In this document: piece by piece, positions 35,740-44,697 of the stretch
How the letters are laid out: every line of letters begins with the position of its first letter
Numbering within the stretch: position 1 is the stretch's first letter
Source of the DNA: Acidiphilium iwatense
Lineage (GTDB): Bacteria > Pseudomonadota > Alphaproteobacteria > Acetobacterales > Acetobacteraceae
Direction: 5' to 3'
Assembly (NCBI RefSeq): GCF_021556475.1
Contig: NZ_JAKGBZ010000005.1
Coordinates: 79,290-143,289, forward strand
DNA: 64,000 nucleotides
Program-made: the position numbers and the translations under genes
The notes under the pieces: generated by a model
Told to the model about the DNA's origin: nothing
The model's database searches: none
What the model saw: only the letters and a program-made list of their open reading frames with translations

Positions 35740-36951
35740 TCAAAATCCAAGTATCGCTTTTGCAATGATATTCCGCTGAATCTCGTTCGATCCGCCATAG
35801 ATCGAAATTTTCCGCCAGTTGAAATAGGTCGGCGCCGCGTAGGCCGCGTCGTCTGGCCCGATCGGGGTGGCATTGCCGTCATCCTCCGCATCGGTCGAAC
35901 GCTGATACGGCATCGCCAGCGGTCCCACCACATCCATCAGCAGTTCTGTCGTTGCCTGCTGAATTTCCGACCCCTTGATTTTCAGGATCGACGATTTGGG
36001 ATCGGGCGCGCCATGCTTGCCGCTCTTGCGCGCCTCGGCCAGGACGCGCAACTGGGTGATTTCCAGCGCCTTCAGATCGATCTCGATTCCAGCCAGCTTT
36101 TCGCGAAACCACGGCGCGTCGAGCAGGCGCGCATCGCCCGCGCGCTCCTTTGCTGCCAGCTCCCGCACACGCCGCAGGCGCTGCTTGGAAACGCCCACCC
36201 GCGCGATGCTGGTCCGTTCGTTGCCGAGCAGGAACTTGGCATAATCCCACCCCTTGTTTTCCTCGCCGACCAGATTCTCTGCCGGCACCTTCACCTCGTC
36301 GAACCAGACTTCGTTGACCTCATGCCCGCCATCGATCAACTGGATCGGCCGCACGGTAATCCCCGGCGTTTTCATATCGACAAGAATGAAGGAAATTCCT
36401 TCCTGCTTCTTCGCCGCCTGCGGATTGGTGCGTGCGAGCACGAAAATCCAATCGGCATATTGCGCGAGCGTGGTCCAGGTTTTCTGGCCGTTGATGACGT
36501 AGAAATCGCCCTCGCGCCGGGCCGTGGTTTTCAGTCCCGCCAGATCGGAACCAGCACCCGGCTCGGAAAATCCCTGGCACCACCAGATATCCAGATTGGC
36601 GGTTCCCGGCAAAAACGTCTTTTTCTGTTCATCGCTGCCGAAGGTGGCGATCACCGGCCCGACCATGGAGACGTTGAACGGCAAAGGCTGGGGCGCCGGT
36701 GCCGATTGCAACTCGTCGATCAGGATATATTCATGCACCGGGCTCCAATTCTGCCCGCCCCAGGCACGCGGCCAATGCGGCACCGCCCAGCCTTTCGCGT
36801 TCAGCTTGCGTTGCCAGTCGACGATATCCTGCTTGCCAATCTCGCGGCCTTCGATCATCCGCTGCTGCACGTCGCGCGGCAGATTATCGCGAATGAACGC
36901 GCGAACCTCGTCGCGAAAGGCGAGTTCTTCAGATGAAAAACTGAGTTCCAT
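35740..36951 (-). CDS. Acyl-CoA dehydrogenase (first copy)
   Basis: The 403-residue enzyme introduces the trans-2 double bond into acyl-CoA with FAD. It shows WWCQGFSEPGAGSDLAGLKT and YVINGQKTWTT in the mid domain, and GGSNEIQRNIIAKAILGF at the C-terminus, the usual ACAD signature. The central region has WFDEVKVPAENLVGEENKG. ATG 36951 begins MELSFSSEELAFRDEV, as in homologues. It is located between the thiolase gene and the second ACAD. Confidence 0.94.
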   Translation of the reverse strand: MELSFSSEELAFRDEVRAFIRDNLPRDVQQRMIEGREIGKQDIVDWQRKLNAKGWAVPHWPRAWGGQNWSPVHEYILIDELQSAPAPQPLPFNVSMVGPVIATFGSDEQKKTFLPGTANLDIWWCQGFSEPGAGSDLAGLKTTARREGDFYVINGQKTWTTLAQYADWIFVLARTNPQAAKKQEGISFILVDMKTPGITVRPIQLIDGGHEVNEVWFDEVKVPAENLVGEENKGWDYAKFLLGNERTSIARVGVSKQRLRRVRELAAKERAGDARLLDAPWFREKLAGIEIDLKALEITQLRVLAEARKSGKHGAPDPKSSILKIKGSEIQQATTELLMDVVGPLAMPYQRSTDAEDDGNATPIGPDDAAYAAPTYFNWRKISIYGGSNEIQRNIIAKAILGF

Positions 36952-36961
36952 GATCTGATCC

Positions 36962-38143
36962 TCAAACGATCTCGAACAACCCGGCAGCGCCCTGACCACC
37001 GCCGATGCACATTGTGACCACCACGTATTTCGCGCCCCGGCGCTTGCCTTCGATCAATGCATGGCCGGTCATCCGCGCTCCGCTCATGCCATAGGGATGA
37101 CCGATCGAAATTGATCCGCCGTCGACATTCAACTTTTCGTGCGGAATCCCCAAGCGGTCCCGGCAATAAACCACCTGGCTGGCGAAAGCCTCGTTCAGCT
37201 CCCACAGATCGATATCTTCGATCTTCAAGCCTTGGCGTTTGAGCAAACGCGGGATTGCAAACACCGGCCCGATACCCATTTCATCGGGCTCGCAGCCGGC
37301 AACCGCAAAACCGCGAAACACGCCCAGCAGCGGCAGCCCACGTTTCCCCGCTTCCTTGTCCGACATGACGACGCAGGCCGAGGCGCCATCGGACAATTGG
37401 CTCGCGTTGCCGGCTGTGATGAACTTGTCCTCGCCACGGACCGGCTTGAGTTTGGCGAGCCCTTCGAGAGTCGTGTCGGGCCGGTTGCCCTCATCCTGAC
37501 GAAGCGTTACTTCCTCGTGGGTGATCGCCTTGGTCTCCTTGTTCTCCACAGCTTTCGTCGTGGTCACCGGCACGATCTCGGCGTCGAACCGTCCCGCCTG
37601 CTGGCCGGCGGCGGTGCGGCGCTGGCTTTCCAGCGCATATTCGTCCTGCATCGCGCGGGTCACGTCGTAGCGTGCGGCGACGATGTCGGCGGTTTCGATC
37701 ATCGGCATGTAGATGTCGGGCTTGTGCTCGCGCAGCCAGGGATCGATGCTGCGCTCGCCGCCGATCGGGTTCGATGTCTGGCTGATACATTCAAGACCGC
37801 CAGCAAGGACCACCGGCACGCCTTCGACGACGATTTCATGCGCCGCGATCGCGATCGCCTGCAGACCCGACGAGCAGAACCGATTGACCGTCATTGCCGC
37901 CGCATCGACCGAAATTCCCGCGCGCACGGCGGCAAGGCGTGCGATATTGCCGCCGGTGGTGCCTTCGGGTGTCGCACAGCCCATGACCACGTCCTCGATT
38001 TCGCGCGGGTCGAGCTGCGCGCGCTCCATCGCGTGGCGCATCGCGTGGGCACCGAGGGTCGGGCCCGGCGTGATGTTGAACGCGCCGCGAAACGCCTTGC
38101 CGATCGGCGTGCGGGCGGTTGAGACGATGACGGCTTCGACCAT
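36962..38143 (-). CDS. Acetyl-CoA C-acyltransferase (thiolase)
   Basis: The 393-residue thiolase closes the beta-oxidation cycle by cleaving 3-ketoacyl-CoA. Catalytic Cys90 lies in [13 protein letters not shown], and the [11 protein letters not shown]is and [11 protein letters not shown]ys motifs are intact. The position between the ligase and the dehydrogenases, with 9-10 bp gaps, points to one operon and to a fatty-acid degradation rather than a PHB role. Confidence 0.94.
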   Translation of the reverse strand: MVEAVIVSTARTPIGKAFRGAFNITPGPTLGAHAMRHAMERAQLDPREIEDVVMGCATPEGTTGGNIARLAAVRAGISVDAAAMTVNRFCSSGLQAIAIAAHEIVVEGVPVVLAGGLECISQTSNPIGGERSIDPWLREHKPDIYMPMIETADIVAARYDVTRAMQDEYALESQRRTAAGQQAGRFDAEIVPVTTTKAVENKETKAITHEEVTLRQDEGNRPDTTLEGLAKLKPVRGEDKFITAGNASQLSDGASACVVMSDKEAGKRGLPLLGVFRGFAVAGCEPDEMGIGPVFAIPRLLKRQGLKIEDIDLWELNEAFASQVVYCRDRLGIPHEKLNVDGGSISIGHPYGMSGARMTGHALIEGKRRGAKYVVVTMCIGGGQGAAGLFEIV

Positions 38144-38152
38144 GGGATTTTC

Positions 38153-39844
38153 CTAACTGACGGCGCGTTTATAGGTGCTCTTCGCGGCCTCCTCGGCGGC
38201 AAGCTCCTTGCGTGAGAATTTGCCCACCGAGGTTTTCGGGAGCGCGTCGCGGAATTCCAGCGCGGCCGGCATTTCGTGCTTGCCAAGCTTGTCGGCGAGA
38301 AAATCGCGGAGCGATTCAAAAGTGAATTCAGGGGCATCAGGCTTCAAGCTCACGAAAGCTTTGGCCGACTGCCCGCGATAATCATCGGGGATGCCGACCA
38401 CGATGACCTCCGCGACATCCGGGTGTTCATAGATCGCGGATTCGATGACGGTCGGATAGACGTTGAACCCGCCGGACAGGATCATGTCTTTCTTGCGATC
38501 GACCAGGAACACCATGCCATCGTCGTCGATCCAGCCGATATCGCCGGTCAGGAAATGCCCGTCGGCGAAACTGCGCGCGGTTTCCTCGGGATTGTTCCAG
38601 TAGCCCTTGAACACGTTGGGCGCTTTGATGCGGATTTCGCCGGTTTCGCCATAGGGCAGAATGCGGGAGGGATCGTCGAGCGAAACCACATCCAGCTCGA
38701 TCCCCGGCAGCGGCATTCCCGCCGAGCCGAGCTTGAAAATACCGTCGAGCAGATTGCCGGTTCCGGCCGAGGCGGTCTCGGTCATGCCCCAGCCGCCGCC
38801 GAGCCGCATTCCCGTCAAACGCTCAAAACGCTGGCCGATTTCCACCGGCAGGGGGGCGCCGCCGGAACCCACCAGTTTCAACGACGAGAGGTCGCGTCTA
38901 TCGAGATCGGCGATATTGGCGAGCGCGATCCACATCGTCGGCACGCCGGGGAAATAGCTCGCCTTGTTGACTTCGATGTCGCGCAAAGTGGTCTCGGGGT
39001 CGAATTTCAGCCGAAGCAGCAATTCGCTGCCGCGCGAAAGCTGCAACAACAACAGCACGACCAGCGCATAGATGTGAAACAGCGGCAGCATGCAGATCGC
39101 GCGCAGTCTTTCGCCCGGCACGAAGCGTCCCTGGCCGTCGATGAACGCCTGATAGATCGCGACCGAGGCACGCAAGGTCGCGTGCGTATGCATCGCCCCT
39201 TTCGGAAGTCCCGTGGTGCCGCCGGTATATTGCAGAAGCGCCAGATCATCGGAATCGATGTCTGGAAGTAATGTATCCGAAATGCGCCCGGCTTCCCGCA
39301 GCGCCTGTATCGTGATGATGCGTGAATCATTCGTAGGAATCGGCGGATGCGGCATGCCCGGAATCGGCCCGAATTGTGCATCGTCGCCGACGATGATCCG
39401 GTCGATATGGCCGGTGTCGAGCAGTTTCCGCGCCATGCCGAGCATCGGTCCGATATTGGTACAAACCAGGGTGCGGGCGCCGGAATCATGCAGCTTATGG
39501 ACAAGTTCGCGTTCGGCATCGAGTGGCGAGAGATGCACCACGACCAGCCCCGCCGTGAGTGCGCCAAAAAAACTGAACGGATGCCCCGGCGAGTTCGGCA
39601 GATAGAGCGCGATACGGTCACCGCGCCGCAACCCGAGCGTGATCAACCCTTTGGCAACTTCATCGATCGCAACGCCAAGGAGCGAAAAGCTGATCTTGTG
39701 GCCGCGATAGTCCAGCGCCGGCTCCGGGCCGTAGGTTTCAATGGTCCGCGCGATCATCGCCGGAATGGTCTCGCGCGGAATCGTAACGTCCCAGGCAAGA
39801 TCCGGAGGATAGTTCCGCTCCCAGGGGAACGGACGCCGGCTCAT
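38153..39844 (-). CDS. Long-chain fatty acid-CoA ligase (FadD-like)
   Basis: The 563-residue AMP-forming ligase activates fatty acids to acyl-CoA. The P-loop-like YTGGTTGLPKGAMHTH starts at residue 206. GGWGMTETASAGT, TGDIGWIDDDGMVFLVDRKKDMILSG-type blocks and the C-terminal lysine region (KTSVGKFSRKEL) are present. The start overlaps the stop of the FadB-like gene by ATGA (39841-39844), so synthesis of the two is coupled. Confidence 0.93.
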   Translation of the reverse strand: MSRRPFPWERNYPPDLAWDVTIPRETIPAMIARTIETYGPEPALDYRGHKISFSLLGVAIDEVAKGLITLGLRRGDRIALYLPNSPGHPFSFFGALTAGLVVVHLSPLDAERELVHKLHDSGARTLVCTNIGPMLGMARKLLDTGHIDRIIVGDDAQFGPIPGMPHPPIPTNDSRIITIQALREAGRISDTLLPDIDSDDLALLQYTGGTTGLPKGAMHTHATLRASVAIYQAFIDGQGRFVPGERLRAICMLPLFHIYALVVLLLLQLSRGSELLLRLKFDPETTLRDIEVNKASYFPGVPTMWIALANIADLDRRDLSSLKLVGSGGAPLPVEIGQRFERLTGMRLGGGWGMTETASAGTGNLLDGIFKLGSAGMPLPGIELDVVSLDDPSRILPYGETGEIRIKAPNVFKGYWNNPEETARSFADGHFLTGDIGWIDDDGMVFLVDRKKDMILSGGFNVYPTVIESAIYEHPDVAEVIVVGIPDDYRGQSAKAFVSLKPDAPEFTFESLRDFLADKLGKHEMPAALEFRDALPKTSVGKFSRKELAAEEAAKSTYKRAVS

Positions 39845-41946
39845 TCGGCCGCTACCTTCGCCGCCTTGCCGAAATCGGCAAATCCCTTGCTTTCGCCGGC
39901 AAGCTGCCGCAGCAATGCGGACGGTGCGAGTCCGGCATCGCCGGTGGCCTTGGCATAATGGTCAAGCCGTTCGGCGATCTTGCTCAATCCCACAAGATCG
40001 GCGTGGAAACATGGCCCGCCGCGCCACACCGGCCAGCCATAGCCATAGACCCAGACGACATCGATATCGGAGGGACGGATCGCGATGCCTTCCTCCAGGA
40101 TGCGCGCGGCTTCGTTGATCATCGGATAGGTCATGCGTTCGAGAATTTCATCGTCGTCGATCTGACGCCGCATTATCCCAAGCCGAGCGGCGGTCTCGAC
40201 GATGAGGGTTTCGACCTCGGGGTCCGGCGCCGGCGTGCGGCTACCGTTTTCATAAATATAGTAGCCGCGCCCGGTCTTCTGGCCGAAGCGGCCCTGTTCG
40301 CACAACGCATCCGAGATCGGCGCGGTGACGCCGCGATGCTTGCGGATGCGCCAGCCGACATCGAGTCCGGCCAGGTCGCCCATCGCGAACGGTCCCATCG
40401 GGAAGCCGAACCTGGTCACCACGGCATCGATTTGCTGCGGCAACGCGCCCTCCAGCATCAGCCGCTCGCATTCGGTGGTGCGGCGCGCCAGCATCCGGTT
40501 GCCGACGAAGCCGTCGCAATTGCCGACCACCACGGGCACCTTGCCCATGGTCTTGCCGATGCCGATGGCCGTCGCGATCGCCTGATGCGAGGTGGCCTTG
40601 CCGCGCACGATTTCCAGCAATTTCATCACATTGGCGGGCGAAAAGAAATGCATCCCCAGCACGTCGGCGGGCCGCTTTGTCGATTGCGCGATCGCATCGA
40701 CATCGAGGGTAGAGGTGTTGGTGGCAAGCAGTGCACCTTGCCGGGCATGGGCATCGAGTTTCGCGAAAATCCGTTTTTTCAGGTCCATATCCTCGAATAC
40801 CGCCTCGATGACGATATCCGCCTCGGCGATGCGTGCCCAATCGGTCGTGCCGGAAAACAGCGCCATGCGCGTTTCGGTGGCGCCTTCCGGCAGTGCGCCG
40901 CGCTTGACCGACACGTCATAGGTCTGGCGCACCCGGTCGAGCCCGCGGGTGAGAGCCTGCTCGTCGGTTTCGATGATGGTGACGGGAATGCCGGCATTGG
41001 CGAAATTCATCGCGATGCCGCCGCCCATGGTGCCGCCGCCGATCACCACGGCGCGGGAGATTTTCGCGGCTTTCACTTCGGGGAGCATTCCGGGGATTTT
41101 CTGCGCCTCGCGTTCGGCGAAGAAAACGTGGCGCTGCGCGCGCGACTGGTCACCCATCACCAGTTTCATGAACATGCCGCGTTCGGCGGCCAGCCCGTCC
41201 TCGAACGGAAGGGTGAAAGCGTTGCGCACCGATTGCACGCAGGCGGCGGGCGCCTCGACGCCCGCAAGACGTTTGGTGGCCTCGCTCGCGGCCTTGTCGA
41301 AGCTGGACGGATCGGCCTTCGCGGCGGTGATTTTTTCGCTCCGGTCGCGGACTCGGACCAGTTTGCGGCCATCCGCCAGCATGGTTTTTGCGAAGTCGAT
41401 GGCGCCAGGAATCGGGTCGGCGACGATCGCGTCGATCAGCCCGTCGGCATGGGCGGCTTTGGCGCCGATCATTTTGCCTGAAACGATGGCGGCGACGGCT
41501 TTTTCCGGGCCGATCAGGCGCGGCAGGCGCTGGGTGCCCCCGGCGCCGGGGAGCAGGCCGAGCTTGACTTCGGGCAGACCCATTTTCGCATCCGCCGTCG
41601 CGACCCGGAAATGACAGCCGAGCGAGAGTTCCAGCCCGCCGCCGAGCGTCGTGCCGAACAGGGCGGCGACGATGGGTTTGGTGGAATTGTCGAACCGCTC
41701 GATCACCTCGTGAAGGCCGGGATCGCGCGGCGGTTTGCCGAATTCGGTGATGTCCGCGCCGGCCGAGAAGGTGCGGCCCTTGCAGCCGAGAACGATGGCT
41801 TTGACCGCGCTGTCGGCTTCGGCGCGATCGAGGGCGGCGATCAGGCCATGGCGGACCGCATGGCCGAGTGCGTTGACCGGGGGATTGTCGATCGCGATTA
41901 CCGCGATACCATCGATTACATCATAATGAACCGCCGGATTGCTCAT
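39841..41946 (-). CDS. Bifunctional enoyl-CoA hydratase / 3-hydroxyacyl-CoA dehydrogenase (FadB/FadJ-like)
   Basis: This 701-residue enzyme performs the two middle steps of beta-oxidation. The crotonase domain (1-190) keeps both catalytic glutamates, Glu106 (GGGLELSLG) and Glu126 (LPEVKLGLLPGAGG), with the 20-residue spacing of FadB. The NAD site VIGGGTMGGGIAM lies at about 301-313, and the dehydrogenase C-terminal domains follow (GNCDGFVGNRML and YGYGWPVWRGGP). AGGAGG-type Shine-Dalgarno precedes ATG 41946. It is the first gene of the five-gene operon and faces the palindrome and parS region. Confidence 0.95.
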   Translation of the reverse strand: MSNPAVHYDVIDGIAVIAIDNPPVNALGHAVRHGLIAALDRAEADSAVKAIVLGCKGRTFSAGADITEFGKPPRDPGLHEVIERFDNSTKPIVAALFGTTLGGGLELSLGCHFRVATADAKMGLPEVKLGLLPGAGGTQRLPRLIGPEKAVAAIVSGKMIGAKAAHADGLIDAIVADPIPGAIDFAKTMLADGRKLVRVRDRSEKITAAKADPSSFDKAASEATKRLAGVEAPAACVQSVRNAFTLPFEDGLAAERGMFMKLVMGDQSRAQRHVFFAEREAQKIPGMLPEVKAAKISRAVVIGGGTMGGGIAMNFANAGIPVTIIETDEQALTRGLDRVRQTYDVSVKRGALPEGATETRMALFSGTTDWARIAEADIVIEAVFEDMDLKKRIFAKLDAHARQGALLATNTSTLDVDAIAQSTKRPADVLGMHFFSPANVMKLLEIVRGKATSHQAIATAIGIGKTMGKVPVVVGNCDGFVGNRMLARRTTECERLMLEGALPQQIDAVVTRFGFPMGPFAMGDLAGLDVGWRIRKHRGVTAPISDALCEQGRFGQKTGRGYYIYENGSRTPAPDPEVETLIVETAARLGIMRRQIDDDEILERMTYPMINEAARILEEGIAIRPSDIDVVWVYGYGWPVWRGGPCFHADLVGLSKIAERLDHYAKATGDAGLAPSALLRQLAGESKGFADFGKAAKVAAE

Positions 41947-42054
41947 GTTTCCTCCTCGCGCGCCGGGCCAGGAGCCGGCACCATTCGTTAATCCTTTATC
42001 GCTTGCGACCGATTGGGGCGCAAGCCCCCACGGCAGGCAGCATAAACTAAATAT

Positions 42055-42073
42055 ACGTTAATAATTTTAACGT
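42055..42073. promoter_or_regulatory. Palindrome upstream of the beta-oxidation operon
   Basis: ACGTTAA at 42055-42061 and TTAACGT at 42067-42073 are perfect 7-bp arms around TAATT. It lies about 110 bp upstream of the FadB-like start in AT-rich sequence and adjoins parS. It is a plausible operator for a fatty-acid regulator, but no regulator gene is nearby and the assignment is by position only. Confidence 0.4.
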
Positions 42074-42074
42074 T

Positions 42075-42090
42075 TGTTTCACGTGAAACA
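42075..42090. promoter_or_regulatory. parS centromere site (ParB binding)
   Basis: TGTTTCACGTGAAACA is the exact 16-bp chromosomal parS palindrome bound by ParB in many bacteria, and the palindrome extends two bases further on each side (42073-42092). It lies in the AT-rich gap between the FadB-like start and the convergent end of the next gene. parA/parB are not in the window. parS sites usually lie near oriC. Confidence 0.85.
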
Positions 42091-42142
42091 AAAAATCTGT
42101 TTCGAGACTATCCATGTTGATATTATATCGAAATTGATATTA

Positions 42143-42943
42143 TTATGATTGCGGCCCCGATCCCATGATGGTTTTGACAAACCACGCAGCGATTGCGGGT
42201 CGGCGGGTGGGGGTTGATGTTATGAGAGGCTTGGAGGGCGCGGCGGAATTGACATAGGCAATCAATTTTTCGGCGGCCGCGCGGTGCTGGCCGGTCAGGG
42301 TTTTGGCCATGACGATCGTGGTCTGGATAGCGTAGGCCGGTCGCGGAACAATCACGCGGAGAGATTTGTCGATTGTCCCGGCATAGATGGCTGCCGCGTC
42401 GGGTCGAACGATGGCGAGCTGGATCGCACCGCTGCGCAGGGCGGCGAGGGTCGCGCGATCGGTGGCGTAGATGTGCAGGCCGTTCCGTTGCAGGGTTGCG
42501 ATGAATCCCTTGCCTGCGGGCCAGCCGCCTGCACTGTCCAGCATGGCGGCGAGCACCGGATAATCGCTGACCGAGACAGAAGGGTCCGCCATGCCGATCG
42601 TGCCGCGATAGGCAGGTGCCGAGAGATCGGCCCAGCGCGCGGGCGGCGGGAAGGTTGTCGTGCCCGGCACGACGAAGACGGCGGCGGGTTGACCGGCGAA
42701 CTGAGGCGAGATCGGTCTGCCGGCGGTATTGACCCAGGCGAGGGACCAGCGCGGGTGACCCCGCTCGGCCGTGACGAGACGGACCGGAATCCCGGTCTTG
42801 CGGGTGAAGGATTTTACGATGGCGGGTGCGCCGCGAAGCGGGGAATAAAAAACGAGGCCGGACTTGGTGGTGCCTGGCAGGAGCAAAAATATCGCGAACG
42901 CCACGACGACCAGCCCGACAGCCAGGGCGATAAGCTTGCGCAT
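42143..42943 (-). CDS. Extracellular solute-binding protein, iron/2-aminoethylphosphonate-type
   Basis: The 266-residue protein has an N-terminal membrane/signal segment (LIALAVGLVVVAFAIFLLLPG) and a periplasmic-binding fold with VFYSPL, FPPPARWADLSAPAYRGTIGMADPS-type sequence and AAEKLIAYVNSA, close to Fe(III)/spermidine-type ABC binding proteins. No permease or ATPase gene is adjacent, so it is an orphan receptor here. The ligand is unknown. It is the last gene of a leftward set with the TPR genes. Confidence 0.7.
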   Translation of the reverse strand: MRKLIALAVGLVVVAFAIFLLLPGTTKSGLVFYSPLRGAPAIVKSFTRKTGIPVRLVTAERGHPRWSLAWVNTAGRPISPQFAGQPAAVFVVPGTTTFPPPARWADLSAPAYRGTIGMADPSVSVSDYPVLAAMLDSAGGWPAGKGFIATLQRNGLHIYATDRATLAALRSGAIQLAIVRPDAAAIYAGTIDKSLRVIVPRPAYAIQTTIVMAKTLTGQHRAAAEKLIAYVNSAAPSKPLITSTPTRRPAIAAWFVKTIMGSGPQS

Positions 42944-42945
42944 GG

Positions 42946-43320
42946 TCAGAAAGCCTTTGAACGCAGGGTCATCGATTTATCGTCGGTACTGGGTCGCCAC
43001 GGAACCCGGCTCGCGGCGTCGCCGATGAAGCAATGGGTCATGCAACGGCGACTGCCGATCGCAACCCGGATCAGGATAAGCCGGTAGCGCACGCTTTCAT
43101 AGGCTTTGAGATGGGCGAGCATCGCGGCATCCACCTCGATCACGACGCCGTCGATCACCGCGCCGCGCGCCCGGCGCAGCGTGGGGTAGGACGCAAGGCG
43201 CAGTCGGACCCGCGCACGGCCTTCGAGCCGCGCGGCTTGCGGCACGATTTTCAGGGGTTTGCCCGCGCAAGGACCGAGTGCGGCCGGATCGGTCAATGTG
43301 CCATAGAAAAACAGGCGCAT
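42946..43320 (-). CDS. Gamma-glutamylcyclotransferase-like (AIG2/GGCT) family protein
   Basis: The 124-residue protein begins LFFYGTLTDP, the family's YGTL pocket, and has LEGRARVRLRLASYPTL and a DGVVIEVD strand before a helix with the AYESVRY stretch, which carries the conserved Glu/Tyr region. Family enzymes release 5-oxoproline from gamma-glutamyl peptides. It lies 2 bp from the solute-binding gene and 9 bp from the TPR gene on the same strand. Confidence 0.8.
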   Translation of the reverse strand: MRLFFYGTLTDPAALGPCAGKPLKIVPQAARLEGRARVRLRLASYPTLRRARGAVIDGVVIEVDAAMLAHLKAYESVRYRLILIRVAIGSRRCMTHCFIGDAASRVPWRPSTDDKSMTLRSKAF

Positions 43321-43329
43321 CGGGCGGAT

Positions 43330-44697
43330 CTAGATATCCGCGACGAGACGTTCCACCACGCCGGACCAGTCATAGGCGCGCTGCTGGCGATATAACCTGA
43401 TCGATGGGTACCAGGGCGTGTCGTCGCGCCCGAGCAGCCAGCGCCAGTCCGGCGCATGCGGCAGGATGAGCGAGGTCGGGCGCCCCGACGCGCCAGCCAG
43501 ATGAGCGACCGAGGTATCGATGGTGACCAGCAGGTCAAGACTTTGCAGGATCGCCAGCGTATCGGTGAAATCGACGATGCTGGGGCCGAGATTGACCAGC
43601 GGGGCCGGGCCGAAATAGCCGCCGACCTCGTCGATCCGGTCGCCTTTCTGCACGGTGACGATGGCGAGATCGGGCCGGGCGAACAAAGGCGCGAACTGGC
43701 TGAGCTTGACGGTCCGTTTGCGGTCGTTCTTGTGGGTCGGCCTGCCGGCCCAGACCAGACCGACGCGGCGTTTGCCGCGCGGGGTGAGAGCGTCGAGCCG
43801 CTGCTTCCAGCCGGCGATCTTGGCCGGATCGGGGTGCAGATAGGGGATCGGCGTCGGGATCGTGTCGAGGGTCGTGCCGGCCAGGCGCGGCAGGCCGGAA
43901 AGCGGGATATAGGCATCGAACTCGCCGGTCGCTTCCCAGCGCGTCACGATGCGGCCGATTCCCGGAATTTGCCGCAGGATCGGCACCAGATCGCCGCTGC
44001 AGGCGAGCACGGGCTTGGGCGCGCGTTCGGCGACCCAGGGAATATAGCGGCCGAACTGGATACAGTCGCCGAAACCCTGATCGGCGACCAGCAGCAGACG
44101 GCCTCCGGGCACGGGCGATCCGTCCCACTGCGGCTTGTCGGTCTTGGGCAACATGCCCTCGGCCTGTTTGAGCTTGAAGCGCCATTCGTAGCTTTCCCAG
44201 CCCTCGGCCAGCCGGCCGCCGAGGAGAAGCACTTCCGCGCGCTCGAAATGCGCTTCGGGAAATTCGGCATCGAGTTCGAGCGCCCGGTCGGCGGCGGCCA
44301 GCGCGTCGTCCAGCTCAAGCCGTTCGTAACGGATCAGCGCGTGATTGAAATGCGCGCGGCTATCCTCCGGGGCGAGTTCCACGGCGCGCTGGGCCATGCG
44401 CAGTGCATCGTCCAGCCTGCCGGCGCCGCGATAAATCTCGCACATGTTGCGCGGATAGATCGCGACGGTGGGCGATAGCGCGAGGGATTTTTCCATCCGC
44501 TCGATCGCTACAGGAATCCGGCCGCGCCGATAGGCGACGATGCCCGACAGATGCAGGACGTGCGGGTGCTCGGGTGCGGCGCGCAGCACCCGTTCGGCGA
44601 GATCCTCGGCTTCCTCGAGCTTGCCGTCCCGCTCGAAGGCGCTGATTTCGCTCAGCACCTCGCCGAGCGTGACCTTGACGCCCTGAACGCCGCTCAT
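43330..44697 (-). CDS. TPR protein with C-terminal GT9-like/heptosyltransferase-like domain
   Basis: Residues 1-190 of 455 are tandem tetratricopeptide helices (LAERVLRAAPEHPHVLHLSG, MAQRAVELAPEDSRAHF). Residues about 200-455 resemble the SPINDLY/GT9-like fold: RLLLVADQGFGDCIQFGRY, VGLVWAGRPTHKND and LLVTIDTSVAHLAGASG, which are donor-site motifs in such transferases. The start overlaps the stop of the TPR-sulfotransferase gene (44694-44697). Protein or glycan glycosylation is possible; the acceptor is unknown. Confidence 0.8.
   Translation of the reverse strand: MSGVQGVKVTLGEVLSEISAFERDGKLEEAEDLAERVLRAAPEHPHVLHLSGIVAYRRGRIPVAIERMEKSLALSPTVAIYPRNMCEIYRGAGRLDDALRMAQRAVELAPEDSRAHFNHALIRYERLELDDALAAADRALELDAEFPEAHFERAEVLLLGGRLAEGWESYEWRFKLKQAEGMLPKTDKPQWDGSPVPGGRLLLVADQGFGDCIQFGRYIPWVAERAPKPVLACSGDLVPILRQIPGIGRIVTRWEATGEFDAYIPLSGLPRLAGTTLDTIPTPIPYLHPDPAKIAGWKQRLDALTPRGKRRVGLVWAGRPTHKNDRKRTVKLSQFAPLFARPDLAIVTVQKGDRIDEVGGYFGPAPLVNLGPSIVDFTDTLAILQSLDLLVTIDTSVAHLAGASGRPTSLILPHAPDWRWLLGRDDTPWYPSIRLYRQQRAYDWSGVVERLVADI

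Noticed and set aside
39958..41481. 507-codon open frame antisense to the FadB-like gene
   Set aside because: Shadow frame of a gene with intact catalytic residues; no ribosome site or family motif.
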